Assembly (NCBI GenBank): GCA_944324245.1
Contig: CALUVO010000085.1
Coordinates: forward strand, 1 to 43,918
Source: Candidatus Gastranaerophilales bacterium
Lineage (GTDB): Bacteria; Cyanobacteriota; Vampirovibrionia; Gastranaerophilales; Gastranaerophilaceae
Direction: 5' to 3'
Length of the DNA: 43,918 nt
In this document: piece by piece, positions 33,311-40,335 of the stretch
Position numbering within the stretch: the first letter of the stretch is position 1
How the letters are laid out: the number at the start of each line of letters is the position of its first letter
Position numbers and translations under genes: made by a program
The notes under the pieces: model-generated
Databases searched by the model: none
What the model was told of the DNA's origin: nothing
What the model saw: the letters and a program-made list of their open reading frames with translations, nothing else

Positions 33311-34324
33311 ATGGATAAAATTGTATATTTTGATGTTCAGGAGGATGAACAGGATTTTTTGCAATCACACAATGAAGGGAAATACAACTATTATCTGGAA
33401 AAAAATTCACTTACAAATATTTTAAAAATACCTGATGAATACAAAGACGCAAGAATAATATCTGTTTTTACAACATCCAGAGTTGGTAAAGAAGTTCTTG
33501 AACAATTCCCGAAACTCGAACTCATTGCCCTGCGTTCTGTCGGTTTTAATCATATTGACCTTGATTACTGTAATGAAAATAATATAGTAGTAGAAAACAC
33601 TCCAAACTACGGAAATAAAAGTGTTGCGGAATTTGCAATGGCACTGCTTCTTAATGTCTGCAGAAAAATTACTCAGGCATATTTTGAATATAAGGAAATT
33701 GATATTGATACAAAAAATTTTACCGGTCAGGAGCTTGGCGGCAAAACAATAGGCATTGTAGGGCTCGGGGCAATTGGTTCAGAGTTTGCAAGGTTATCCT
33801 ATGGTTTTGATATGAATATACTAGGTTATGATATAATGCAAAAACAGGATTTAAAAGAAAACTATCGTGTAGAATATACGGATTTTGAAACACTGTTAAA
33901 AGAATCCGACTTTATATCAATTCATGCTCCGCTGACAAATGCAAATTACCATATGTTTAATGAACAAGCCTTTAAAAAAATGAAAAATACCGCAATACTA
34001 ATAAACACAGCCAGAGGCGAACATATAGAAACACAGGCTCTTTATAATGCTATTGTAAGTAAAGAAATTGCCGGTGCAGGATTAGATGTACTGGAAAGCG
34101 AAGAGACAATAACAGATGCGGATTACCTTGTTGACATAAACAGGCTGAATGAAGGCACACTGAGACAAACCATTCTAAATACACGTTTGCAGCAGCTTCC
34201 CAATGTCATTATCACTCCCCACATTGCATACAATACAAAAGAAGCAGTAAACAGAATACTTAATACTGTAATGTCTAATATTAACTCATTTGTTGATGGA
34301 GTTGTTGACAACAACGTAAATTAA
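33311..34324 (+). CDS. D-2-hydroxyacid dehydrogenase, D-lactate dehydrogenase-like (337 aa)
   Basis: NAD-dependent reductase, probably pyruvate to D-lactate. The Rossmann motif is in GKTIGIVGLGAIGSEFARLS. The catalytic Arg is in INTARGEHIETQALY, Glu in GLDVLESEETI and His in VIITPHIAYNTKEAV. The lid region DEYKDARIISVFTTSRVGKE and ALRSVGFNHIDLDYC match LdhA-like enzymes. The start at 33311 has AAGGAGG 10 bases upstream; the open frame runs 46 codons further up but without the domain. Upstream, TGTGT-N5-ACACA at 33143-33157 is a possible regulator site. Confidence 0.92.
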   Translation: MDKIVYFDVQEDEQDFLQSHNEGKYNYYLEKNSLTNILKIPDEYKDARIISVFTTSRVGKEVLEQFPKLELIALRSVGFNHIDLDYCNENNIVVENTPNYGNKSVAEFAMALLLNVCRKITQAYFEYKEIDIDTKNFTGQELGGKTIGIVGLGAIGSEFARLSYGFDMNILGYDIMQKQDLKENYRVEYTDFETLLKESDFISIHAPLTNANYHMFNEQAFKKMKNTAILINTARGEHIETQALYNAIVSKEIAGAGLDVLESEETITDADYLVDINRLNEGTLRQTILNTRLQQLPNVIITPHIAYNTKEAVNRILNTVMSNINSFVDGVVDNNVN

Positions 34325-34389
34325 ATATTATAGACAAATATTAAGCATACGTAAGATTTTAAGCCGAATAATTTGTATTCATATTATGT

Positions 34390-34418
34390 TTATGATAAAT
34401 TCCTTTTACACGTATAAT
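34390..34418 (+). promoter_or_regulatory. Likely promoter of rpsF-ssb-rpsR
   Basis: TATAAT at 34413-34418 with a poor TTATGA at 34390-34395, 17 bases apart, about 20 bases before the rpsF start. Confidence 0.45.
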
Positions 34419-34438
34419 TACCATAAAGGAGTAAAAAA

Positions 34439-34735
34439 TTGAAAAGATACGAATTACTTACAATTATTAAACCGAATATGGATGCAGAAGAAGCCGATAA
34501 AGTAATCGCAAAAATCGAAGAAAGCGTTAAATCTCTCGGCGGCAGTGTTTCTTCTACAGATAAAATGGGAAGAAAAAAACTGGCTCATGACATCCAGAAT
34601 TTCAGAGACGGTCACTATGTAGCACAAAGACTCGAATTAGATCCTTCTAAAGTAGCTGAATTCAAAAGACAGCTGAGTCTTAACGAAAACATTTTAAGAA
34701 CAATGTTTATGGAAGAATCAAAAGTAGGCGCATAG
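34439..34735 (+). CDS. rpsF: Ribosomal protein S6 (98 aa)
   Basis: Small-subunit platform protein, partner of S18. Start MKRYELLTIIKPNMDAEEAD and the conserved KMGRKKLAHDIQNFRDGHYV are present, full length. The start codon is TTG with AAAGGAG 7 bases upstream, which is unusual for a highly expressed ribosomal gene. First gene of rpsF-ssb-rpsR. Confidence 0.98.
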   Translation: MKRYELLTIIKPNMDAEEADKVIAKIEESVKSLGGSVSSTDKMGRKKLAHDIQNFRDGHYVAQRLELDPSKVAEFKRQLSLNENILRTMFMEESKVGA

Positions 34736-34758
34736 TCAGGAAAGTCAGGAGAAAAGAA

Positions 34759-35160
34759 ATGAGCTTAGCAAAAGCAGTAATATCAGGAACAGTATACAGA
34801 GCACCGGAAAAACGCTTTACCTCTAACAATGTGCCTATTTCCGCTTTTGCTATGAACATCTCCGAAAATGAAGAAACGCTGGTTAGAGTTATCGCAAAAG
34901 GAAACCTCGCACAAACAGTTGAGGAAACCGTTCAAAAAGGCGATAGAGTTGTTGTTGAAGGACGACTTCAAAATAACACAGTAAAAAATGAAGACGGTTC
35001 TGAAAAAAGAATCGTTGAGATAGATGCTTATGCATTGGAAAAACTGGCAGGAAGTTCGAGCAGTGCACCTTCTGCCAAAAATTCGCCCGATACACTTGTA
35101 CAATTCGGGCAGACCGATTTCTCGGACGACTTAATCGGAGAAGACGAAATTCCGTTTTAA
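34759..35160 (+). CDS. ssb: Single-stranded DNA-binding protein (133 aa)
   Basis: OB-fold protein coating single-stranded DNA in replication and repair. The OB-fold (KAVISGTVYRAPEKRFTSN ... GDRVVVEGRLQNNTVKNEDG) is followed by a short Ser/Ala-rich linker and the acidic partner-binding tail DLIGEDEIPF. It is slightly shorter than average because of a short linker. CAGGAG precedes the ATG. A 289-base repeat-rich gap separates it from rpsR. Confidence 0.96.
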   Translation: MSLAKAVISGTVYRAPEKRFTSNNVPISAFAMNISENEETLVRVIAKGNLAQTVEETVQKGDRVVVEGRLQNNTVKNEDGSEKRIVEIDAYALEKLAGSSSSAPSAKNSPDTLVQFGQTDFSDDLIGEDEIPF

Positions 35161-35184
35161 ACAAGTCCAGCAAGGATGTTATTA

Positions 35185-35215
35185 AAAACCCTTGCATTAT
35201 TAAGTCAGTCCGGGC
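35185..35215 (+). repeat. Repeat A, copy 1 (pairs with 35375-35405)
   Basis: A 31-base element starting AAAACCCTTGC and ending TAAGTCAGTCCGGGC. It recurs at 35375-35405 with two mismatches. The pair brackets the B repeats, giving the order A-B-B-A. In copy 1, CCTTGC can also pair with the following GCAAGG. Confidence 0.85.
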
Positions 35216-35220
35216 AAGGA

Positions 35221-35259
35221 CTCCATTAAAAGCTGACTAAATGTCAGGTTTTTATGGAG
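35221..35259 (+). repeat. Long hairpin between ssb and rpsR
   Basis: CTCCATTAAAAGCTGAC and GTCAGGTTTTTATGGAG pair over 17 positions with two mismatches and a 5-base loop. No T-run follows. Confidence 0.75.
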
Positions 35260-35293
35260 GCAGGCAGAGTCAAAAACGAAGTTTTTGCGAGCC
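35257..35293 (+). repeat. Repeat B, copy 1 (identical to 35327-35363)
   Basis: A 37-base element: GAGGCAGGCAGAGTC, then the hairpin CAAAAACGAAGTTTTTG (7-bp stem, GAA loop), then CGAGCC. It is repeated identically at 35327-35363, 70 bases on. The outer GGC/GCC could close the stem. Only two copies and a short repeat with an internal hairpin, so this is not a CRISPR. Confidence 0.9.
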
Positions 35294-35326
35294 AAGAACT
35301 CTGAAAAAGATTAAATATCTTTTTTA

Positions 35327-35363
35327 GAGGCAGGCAGAGTCAAAAACGAAGTTTTTGCGAGCC
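35327..35363 (+). repeat. Repeat B, copy 2
   Basis: Identical over 37 bases to 35257-35293. The flanks differ, so the unit ends are well defined. Confidence 0.9.
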
Positions 35364-35374
35364 GTATAAAAATT

Positions 35375-35405
35375 AAAACCCTTGCTCTATTAAGTCAGTC
35401 CGGGC
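35375..35405 (+). repeat. Repeat A, copy 2
   Basis: Matches 35185-35215 at 29 of 31 bases and lies 45 bases before the rpsR start. Confidence 0.85.
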
Positions 35406-35449
35406 GCAAACGCTATTAGTTACTAAAACAAACAGAAAAGGAAAAAACA

Positions 35450-35680
35450 ATGGCAAGACCACAAATCGACAAAAACAAAAGAAAAAGCTGCAACTTCTGT
35501 GCAGATAAAGTAGAAGTCATCGATTATAAAGATGCACAAAAAATCAGAAGATATTTAACAGAAGCAGGCAAAATTCTTCCGAGAAGAATTACAGGCACCT
35601 GCGCCGAACACCAGAGAATGCTTGCAAGAGCCGTTAAAAAAGCAAGAGAAGCAGCTCTGATAAACTACGTATATGACTAA
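35450..35680 (+). CDS. rpsR: Ribosomal protein S18 (76 aa)
   Basis: Small-subunit platform protein that pairs with S6. KRKSCNFCADKVEVIDYKDA keeps a CxxC-type pair (Cys at residues 15 and 18), then the conserved core YLTEAGKILPRRITGTCAEH and QRMLARAVKKAREAALINYV. AAAAGGAAA precedes the ATG. Strong terminator directly after. Confidence 0.98.
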   Translation: MARPQIDKNKRKSCNFCADKVEVIDYKDAQKIRRYLTEAGKILPRRITGTCAEHQRMLARAVKKAREAALINYVYD

Positions 35681-35697
35681 TTTATTATCAGTTTTAT

Positions 35698-35735
35698 AAA
35701 AGACACCCCTTAAATTTTTAAGGGGTGTCTTTTTT
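35698..35735 (+). terminator. Terminator of the rpsF-ssb-rpsR operon
   Basis: AGACACCCCTTAAA / TTTAAGGGGTGTCT stem with a short T-rich loop, followed by a run of seven Ts. Confidence 0.95.
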
Positions 35736-35789
35736 TGATACAATTGTCTGGTAAGGGAGAATAAAAATCGTATCAGGAAAGATTTTAAT

Positions 35790-37772
35790 ATGGATGAAAA
35801 AGTTTATACACTGAGCAAAGAAATAGACAAAGATTTAATTAATAACAACCTTTCAGAAACTGAAAGAAACGCCATTGCTAATCAGCTAAAAGAGCTTCTG
35901 CCAGAAGACACAATTGTTCTGGCCCAAACAAATCCCGTATCAGGAGATTTAAAGGGCAATGCACAAAAAGCTCTGAAATGGATAAAATGGGCGCAAAGAA
36001 TAGGCGCTAAGGCAATTATTTTCCCTGAAATGTATTTAATCGGTTATCCGATAGGAGACTTTATAGACAGATTTCCTCTTATTGTAGAAGAAAATATTGA
36101 ATGGCTGAAAGCACTTGCTCACCACGTTACAGGCAATACCAAAGTTATTATAGGCTTTGCAGAGTTTAATAAAGAAAAATACGGCAAAAAATATTACAAT
36201 TCCATAGCTGTTTTAAGTGAAGGGAAAATAGAAAGAGTAATAAGAAAAACACTTCTGCCAAATTACGCAGAATTTAACGATTATAGACATTTTGAACCTG
36301 CAGAAGTTAACAGCGCAGAAAGAATTACAAACATAGGACACCAAAAAGCCGGCATAATAGTATGCGAAGACGGCTGGAATGATAAAGACTTTTTTGATAA
36401 AAATCTGTACAAAATTGACCCTGTTCTTGCTGTTGTAGAAGAACAGAATCCTGATTATTTAATAAACTGCTCCTCCTCAATCACACGTGCCAAAAAAGAA
36501 CAACTGAAACACAATATGCTTTCTTTTGCCGCAAAAAAATATAAAACACCGATTGTATACGTGAACCAGACAGGATCGGGCGAATGCATGTCTTTTGAAG
36601 GCGCTTCAAGGGTTTATGACAGAACTGGCAGGCTGATTGCAATGGCAAAATCATATCAGGAGCAGTTCTTTATTGTTTCGCCGGAAAAAGGCGGAGAAAT
36701 AAATTTTCTGCCAAATGGTCTTGAAAAAACTTTAACAGAACAAAAAGCCTTTACTTTGGATCATGAGCCTGACTTAGAGAGAACTTATTTAACAATTACG
36801 CAATCAATCAAAGATTACTTTAAAAAGACCGGTTTTAAACGTGCGGTACTCGGTTTGTCCGGCGGACTTGATTCTACCGTAAGCGCAGTATTGCTGGCAG
36901 ATGCACTCGGTGCGCAAAACGTATTCGGTATAAGCATGCCGTCTAAAATAACAAGCGCAGAGAGCAAAAACGATGCAAGAGAGCTTGCTCAAAATCTGGG
37001 GATAAATTTTACGGAAATATCCATAAAAGATATGTATGACTCAACAAGAGCAAAATTTGATGAAGTATTTGCAAATATTGAACAAAACTGGGATGGAAGA
37101 TACAAAGAAAGCTTTACAAATGATAACATACAGGCCCGCTCAAGAGCCTTAATCCTGTGGGGTGTGGCAAACGAATTCGGCTCCTGTCTGCCAATAGCAA
37201 CCTCTGACAAGTCCGAGCTTTATATGGGATATGCAACAATAAACGGCGATATGTCAGGAGGTTTTGCGCCTCTGGCAGATGTTTCCAAGACAAAACTTTT
37301 TGCACTGGCAAAATGGCTTAATAAAAACAGAAGCACTCAAAATGCCATACCAGAAAGTATTATAAAAAAGAGACCGGGAGCTGAGCTTGCAATAAATCCG
37401 AAAACAGGAAAACCTCTTCTTGCCGAAGAAGCTCTTATGCCCTATGAGTTTTTGGATGAAGTTATCTGGCGTGTAGAAAACCTGCAGCAGACAATCGGAG
37501 ATATGATGCAGGAAGAGTTTTTGCACGAAAAACACATGAAAGAACAAAATACACCAGTAACACAGGAACAAAAACTCCAGTGGCTGCAAAAATTTTTCAA
37601 AAGAATGTCTACATCTTTCTACAAATGGACAATAATGCCGCCATCACCGATTGTAGATGCACGTTCTATAAACAAAACAGAATACAGACAGCCTATTATA
37701 TCTTCAAGAATTAACTATCACAAAACAAGTTTTGAAGACAAATTAAAAGAACTGGACACAAATAAGCTCTGA
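35790..37772 (+). CDS. nadE: Glutamine-dependent NAD+ synthetase (660 aa)
   Basis: Last step of NAD synthesis: deamido-NAD plus glutamine and ATP. The N-terminal nitrilase-type glutaminase domain has the triad Glu80 (IIFPEMYLIGYP), Lys153 (VIRKTLLPNYAEF) and Cys192 (IIVCEDGWND). The C-terminal synthetase has the PP-loop LGLSGGLDSTVSAVL (residues 355-369) and the LPIATSDKSELYMGYATING region. The two-domain length is normal for the long form. About 40 N-terminal residues precede the usual start of the domain. It ends in TGA, which shows TGA is a real stop here. Confidence 0.97.
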   Translation: MDEKVYTLSKEIDKDLINNNLSETERNAIANQLKELLPEDTIVLAQTNPVSGDLKGNAQKALKWIKWAQRIGAKAIIFPEMYLIGYPIGDFIDRFPLIVEENIEWLKALAHHVTGNTKVIIGFAEFNKEKYGKKYYNSIAVLSEGKIERVIRKTLLPNYAEFNDYRHFEPAEVNSAERITNIGHQKAGIIVCEDGWNDKDFFDKNLYKIDPVLAVVEEQNPDYLINCSSSITRAKKEQLKHNMLSFAAKKYKTPIVYVNQTGSGECMSFEGASRVYDRTGRLIAMAKSYQEQFFIVSPEKGGEINFLPNGLEKTLTEQKAFTLDHEPDLERTYLTITQSIKDYFKKTGFKRAVLGLSGGLDSTVSAVLLADALGAQNVFGISMPSKITSAESKNDARELAQNLGINFTEISIKDMYDSTRAKFDEVFANIEQNWDGRYKESFTNDNIQARSRALILWGVANEFGSCLPIATSDKSELYMGYATINGDMSGGFAPLADVSKTKLFALAKWLNKNRSTQNAIPESIIKKRPGAELAINPKTGKPLLAEEALMPYEFLDEVIWRVENLQQTIGDMMQEEFLHEKHMKEQNTPVTQEQKLQWLQKFFKRMSTSFYKWTIMPPSPIVDARSINKTEYRQPIISSRINYHKTSFEDKLKELDTNKL

Positions 37773-37781
37773 ATAAAACCA

Positions 37782-38000
37782 TTAATAAAACTTTGTTAAT
37801 TCGGAAACAGTAATGTTTAAAGCATCTGCAATTTTCAAAATGGTTCGTAAGCCAGGTTTGTTTATACAGACTTCAATTTTACCTAGATAATCCTGGCTTA
37901 TACCAATTTTTTCAGCAAATTTTTCCTGAGAAAGACCCGTTGATTCTCTCAATTCTTTTATTCACATGCCTAAATTTTTATAAAATTGGTCATAATCCAT
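37782..38000 (-). pseudogene. XRE-family regulator interrupted by one in-frame TGA (72 codons)
   Basis: From ATG at 38000 the frame reads MDYDQFYKNLGM, TGA at 37964-37962, then IKELRESTGLSQEKFAEKIG, ISQDYLGKIE and LRTILKIADALNITVSELTK to a TAA at 37784-37782. This is a complete Cro/C1-type HTH apart from one codon at the place where Arg is common (CGA to TGA would do it). The turn after KIE (VCINKPG) also departs from the usual acidic consensus. No good alternative start follows the TGA. Either a young pseudogene or a readthrough/recoded gene. It converges on nadE with a 9-base gap. Confidence 0.75.
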
Positions 38001-38030
38001 AATTACAACCAGACTTTATAATTTTGTAAA

Positions 38031-38057
38031 TTTTTACTGTATAATGTCAAGTAAAAA
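38031..38057. promoter_or_regulatory. Operator-like inverted repeat over divergent promoters
   Basis: TTTTTACT (38031-38038) and AGTAAAAA (38050-38057) are perfect inverted arms 11 bases apart. The spacer holds TATAAT (38040-38045) on the plus strand and, on the minus strand, TTGACA (38050-38045). A second TATAAT lies at 38060-38065. This is the expected design for an XRE repressor controlling its own gene and a divergent partner. Confidence 0.6.
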
Positions 38058-38071
38058 AGTATAATTATATT

Positions 38072-38287
38072 ATGGAAGAAAAAAGAATGTCCAACACAAC
38101 AAAATGGGAAATATATTACTCAATAAGAGATGATATATCAGCGCTGCTTTGTACAATGGGCAATTTATGTGACAAATACTGAATTACAAAAGAATACGAC
38201 TCACTGCATAACAAACTCGCAAAAAAGCTGGTAGAAATTGACCGCCTTGTTCGAAATGACATAGTTTTTATTCAAAAAAGATATTAA
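38072..38287 (+). pseudogene. Small divergent gene interrupted by one in-frame TGA (71 codons)
   Basis: From ATG at 38072 the frame reads MEEKRMSNTTKWEIYYSIRD, then DISALLCTMGNLCDKY, TGA at 38180-38182, then ITKEYDSLHNKLAKKLVEID and RLVRNDIVFIQKRY to TAA at 38285. The product would be a small helical, mostly charged protein of no known family. Trp is written TGG within the same gene, so a wholesale TGA-to-Trp code is not shown. It is divergent from the interrupted XRE gene, with shared control. The continuous frame on both sides of one stop in both genes is striking. Confidence 0.6.
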
Positions 38288-38301
38288 CGAACAAAAAATC
38301 C

Positions 38302-39108
38302 CTAAGAACCCTTAAAATTTGTGCTGGCAGAAGGCATCCATATAGATTTCAGATGATTCAGATGTCCTTTTCTTCTAAGTTCAGCTATTGCCGCATTTAC
38401 CTGTGTTTTTAAAGCTGCGCTTTGTGGTTCTTTTCTAAATGCAATAGCATAAGCATCCTGAGAATATCTCTGAGGCAGAATCATAAACTCCGGATGATCC
38501 ATAACAAAACCCGCCAGAATACTGTCATCAGAGGTCATAGCCTCAGCTTTTCTGTCTAAAAAGGCGTTAAAAGCATCCTGATATGTCTTATACCCTTGCA
38601 GCATAACCTCGGGGGCAAAGTACCTTATATTCTTTTCACCTGTAGTACCGAGTACAATAATAACCCTTCTGCCGTTTAAATCACCGACTGTTTTTATTGC
38701 CGTACCTTTTCTTATCATTACAGCCTGACCGACATAATAATAAGGTAAAGAAAAATCTACAACTTCTGCCCGTTTTGGATTTATAGACATTGTAGCAATT
38801 ATCATATCTACTTCGCCTGAATTGAGTTTAGAAATACGATTTGACGCATTCACCTCGACAAATCTAACAAGTCTTTCATTACCGAGTATTCTTTTTGCCA
38901 TAAGATGAGCAATATCTATATCGTAACCCTGCAGTTTGCCGTTTTCGACAAAACCGAATGGTTTAGAATCATACTTTACACCGACAACCAGCTCTCCTCT
39001 TTTTTTAATTGCTGTCAGAGTATCTTCTTTTTCCTGCTGTTTTTTTGTACATCCTGTCAAAACAAATACTGATGTAATAATTAAACATAATAAAAATTTC
39101 TTACACAT
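38302..39108 (-). CDS. Amino-acid-binding lipoprotein, SBP family 3 (268 aa)
   Basis: Periplasmic receptor of a polar amino acid ABC transporter. The signal peptide ends in the lipobox LTGC (residues about 17-20). Domain features: TAIKKRGELVVGVKYDSKPF, LQGYDIDIAHLMAKRIL, VDMIIATMSINPKRAEVVDF, SLPYYYVGQAVMIRKGT and GTTGEKNIRYF. The C-terminus ends NFKGS, again the short lineage motif. No permease or ATPase is adjacent. It lies 13 bases downstream of spmB and is probably in the same transcript. Confidence 0.93.
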   Translation of the reverse strand: MCKKFLLCLIITSVFVLTGCTKKQQEKEDTLTAIKKRGELVVGVKYDSKPFGFVENGKLQGYDIDIAHLMAKRILGNERLVRFVEVNASNRISKLNSGEVDMIIATMSINPKRAEVVDFSLPYYYVGQAVMIRKGTAIKTVGDLNGRRVIIVLGTTGEKNIRYFAPEVMLQGYKTYQDAFNAFLDRKAEAMTSDDSILAGFVMDHPEFMILPQRYSQDAYAIAFRKEPQSAALKTQVNAAIAELRRKGHLNHLKSIWMPSASTNFKGS

Positions 39109-39121
39109 AAACTATCCTTTA

Positions 39122-39658
39122 TTAAAGAAACAGCCATCTTGCTACTGCAACTGCCGTAATTATTCCGATTATATCAGCAAAAATACCAGCACACAAAGCA
39201 TGGCGGAATTTTTTTATTCCTACGGAGCCAAAATATACTGCAAGTACATAAAAAGTTGTCTCAGAACTTCCTACCATTATAGCCGCAAGTTTTGTCACAA
39301 AAGAATCCGGTCCGTAGTTATTAGCAATTTCCGAGAATAACCCCAAAACCGCACTCCCTGATAAAGAGCGGATAATCATAACCGGCAGAATATCAACTGG
39401 TATTTTAAAATAATCAAGCACACCCGACAGGAGATTTGCAGCTATATCGATTGCCCCCGAGGCTCTCAGCATAGAAACAGCAACCATAATTGCCAGCAAA
39501 TACGGAAGAATATTTACAGAAACTTTTAAGCCGTCTTTTGCTCCGTCAACAAATACTTCATATACTGGAATTCTTTTTACAAGCCCCCACAAAAGCGTGA
39601 CTAGAATCATAACAGGAATAAGCCAAACTGAAATATTATACACAACTGTTTTAATCAT
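39122..39658 (-). CDS. spmB: Spore maturation protein B-like, nucleoside-recognition (Gate) domain (178 aa)
   Basis: Membrane protein of the SpmB family. LLAIMVAVSMLRASGAIDIA, IPVDILPVMIIRSLSGSAVL, SEIANNYGPDSFVTKLAAIM and VGSSETTFYVLAVYFGSVGI are the typical conserved pieces. Its ATG overlaps the end of spmA by eight bases (ATGATTAA). The Bacillus genes act in spore core dehydration, but the family is common in non-sporulating Gram-negative bacteria, where the role is unknown. Confidence 0.93.
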   Translation of the reverse strand: MIKTVVYNISVWLIPVMILVTLLWGLVKRIPVYEVFVDGAKDGLKVSVNILPYLLAIMVAVSMLRASGAIDIAANLLSGVLDYFKIPVDILPVMIIRSLSGSAVLGLFSEIANNYGPDSFVTKLAAIMVGSSETTFYVLAVYFGSVGIKKFRHALCAGIFADIIGIITAVAVARWLFL

Positions 39659-40286
39659 TGGCTTTTTCTCCGTCTTTAGTGCTTATATTTTTATGAACAA
39701 TAATTTCTTGAGGAGCCCAGACTTTTTCTAATACTTTTACAATTACAATTGCAAACACAAAAGTTATCGTTGTCACAATCAATGTTGGAAGTATTATAAC
39801 CGCCGGATTTTTTTCTCCGCACGCAGCCAGTACTGCTATCACTGTAGCCGGAACAATCTGCCAGCCTGCGGTATTCATAGCAAGAAGAGTACACATGTCA
39901 TTTGAAGCCGAATCTTTATCTTTATTCAATTCCTGCAGTTTTTTCATTGCCTCTATACCTATAGGAGTGGCTGCATTAGAAAGCCCGAATGCGTTTGCCG
40001 TAAAATTCATTGCAATATCACCTATTGCAGAATTATCTTTAGGGACATCCGGAAAAAGTTTTTTTGCAACCGGCTCTAAAAGTTTTGAAATAAAAGCAAC
40101 GAGTCCTGATTTTTCGGCAATTTTCATAACACCGAGCCAGAAAGCCATAATGCCTGCCAGATAAATAGCAACTTCTACAGCTTTTTGCGCTCCGGACATA
40201 ACAGCATTTACAACAGCTTCAATTCTGCCTGTAAATGCAGCAGAAACTATTGATATTAGAATAATCAAAAACCATATATAATTCAT
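39651..40286 (-). CDS. spmA: Spore maturation protein A-like, nucleoside-recognition (Gate) domain (211 aa)
   Basis: Partner of spmB. IMAFWLGVMKIAEKSGLVAF, LEPVAKKLFPDVPKDNSAIG and MNFTANAFGLSNAATPIGIE (the family signature) are all present, with about five membrane helices. First gene of spmA-spmB-SBP; the pair is fused in some other bacteria. No sporulation genes are seen anywhere in the window. Confidence 0.94.
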   Translation of the reverse strand: MNYIWFLIILISIVSAAFTGRIEAVVNAVMSGAQKAVEVAIYLAGIMAFWLGVMKIAEKSGLVAFISKLLEPVAKKLFPDVPKDNSAIGDIAMNFTANAFGLSNAATPIGIEAMKKLQELNKDKDSASNDMCTLLAMNTAGWQIVPATVIAVLAACGEKNPAVIILPTLIVTTITFVFAIVIVKVLEKVWAPQEIIVHKNISTKDGEKAND

Positions 40287-40335
40287 GATTTTATTGTGGC
40301 AAAATTAACCCGAAATGGCAAATATATGTAGTTTC

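Noticed and set aside
35161..35449. CRISPR-like array between ssb and rpsR
   Set aside because: Only two copies of each of two different repeats, nested A-B-B-A, with internal hairpins and no regular spacers or cas genes.
37789..38182. A UGA-to-Trp genetic code for the whole organism
   Set aside because: TGA ends nadE and a paralogue gene exactly where the protein families should end, and Trp is encoded by TGG throughout.
39122..40286. Evidence of sporulation from spmA and spmB
   Set aside because: These families are widespread in non-sporulating diderms and no other sporulation gene is present.
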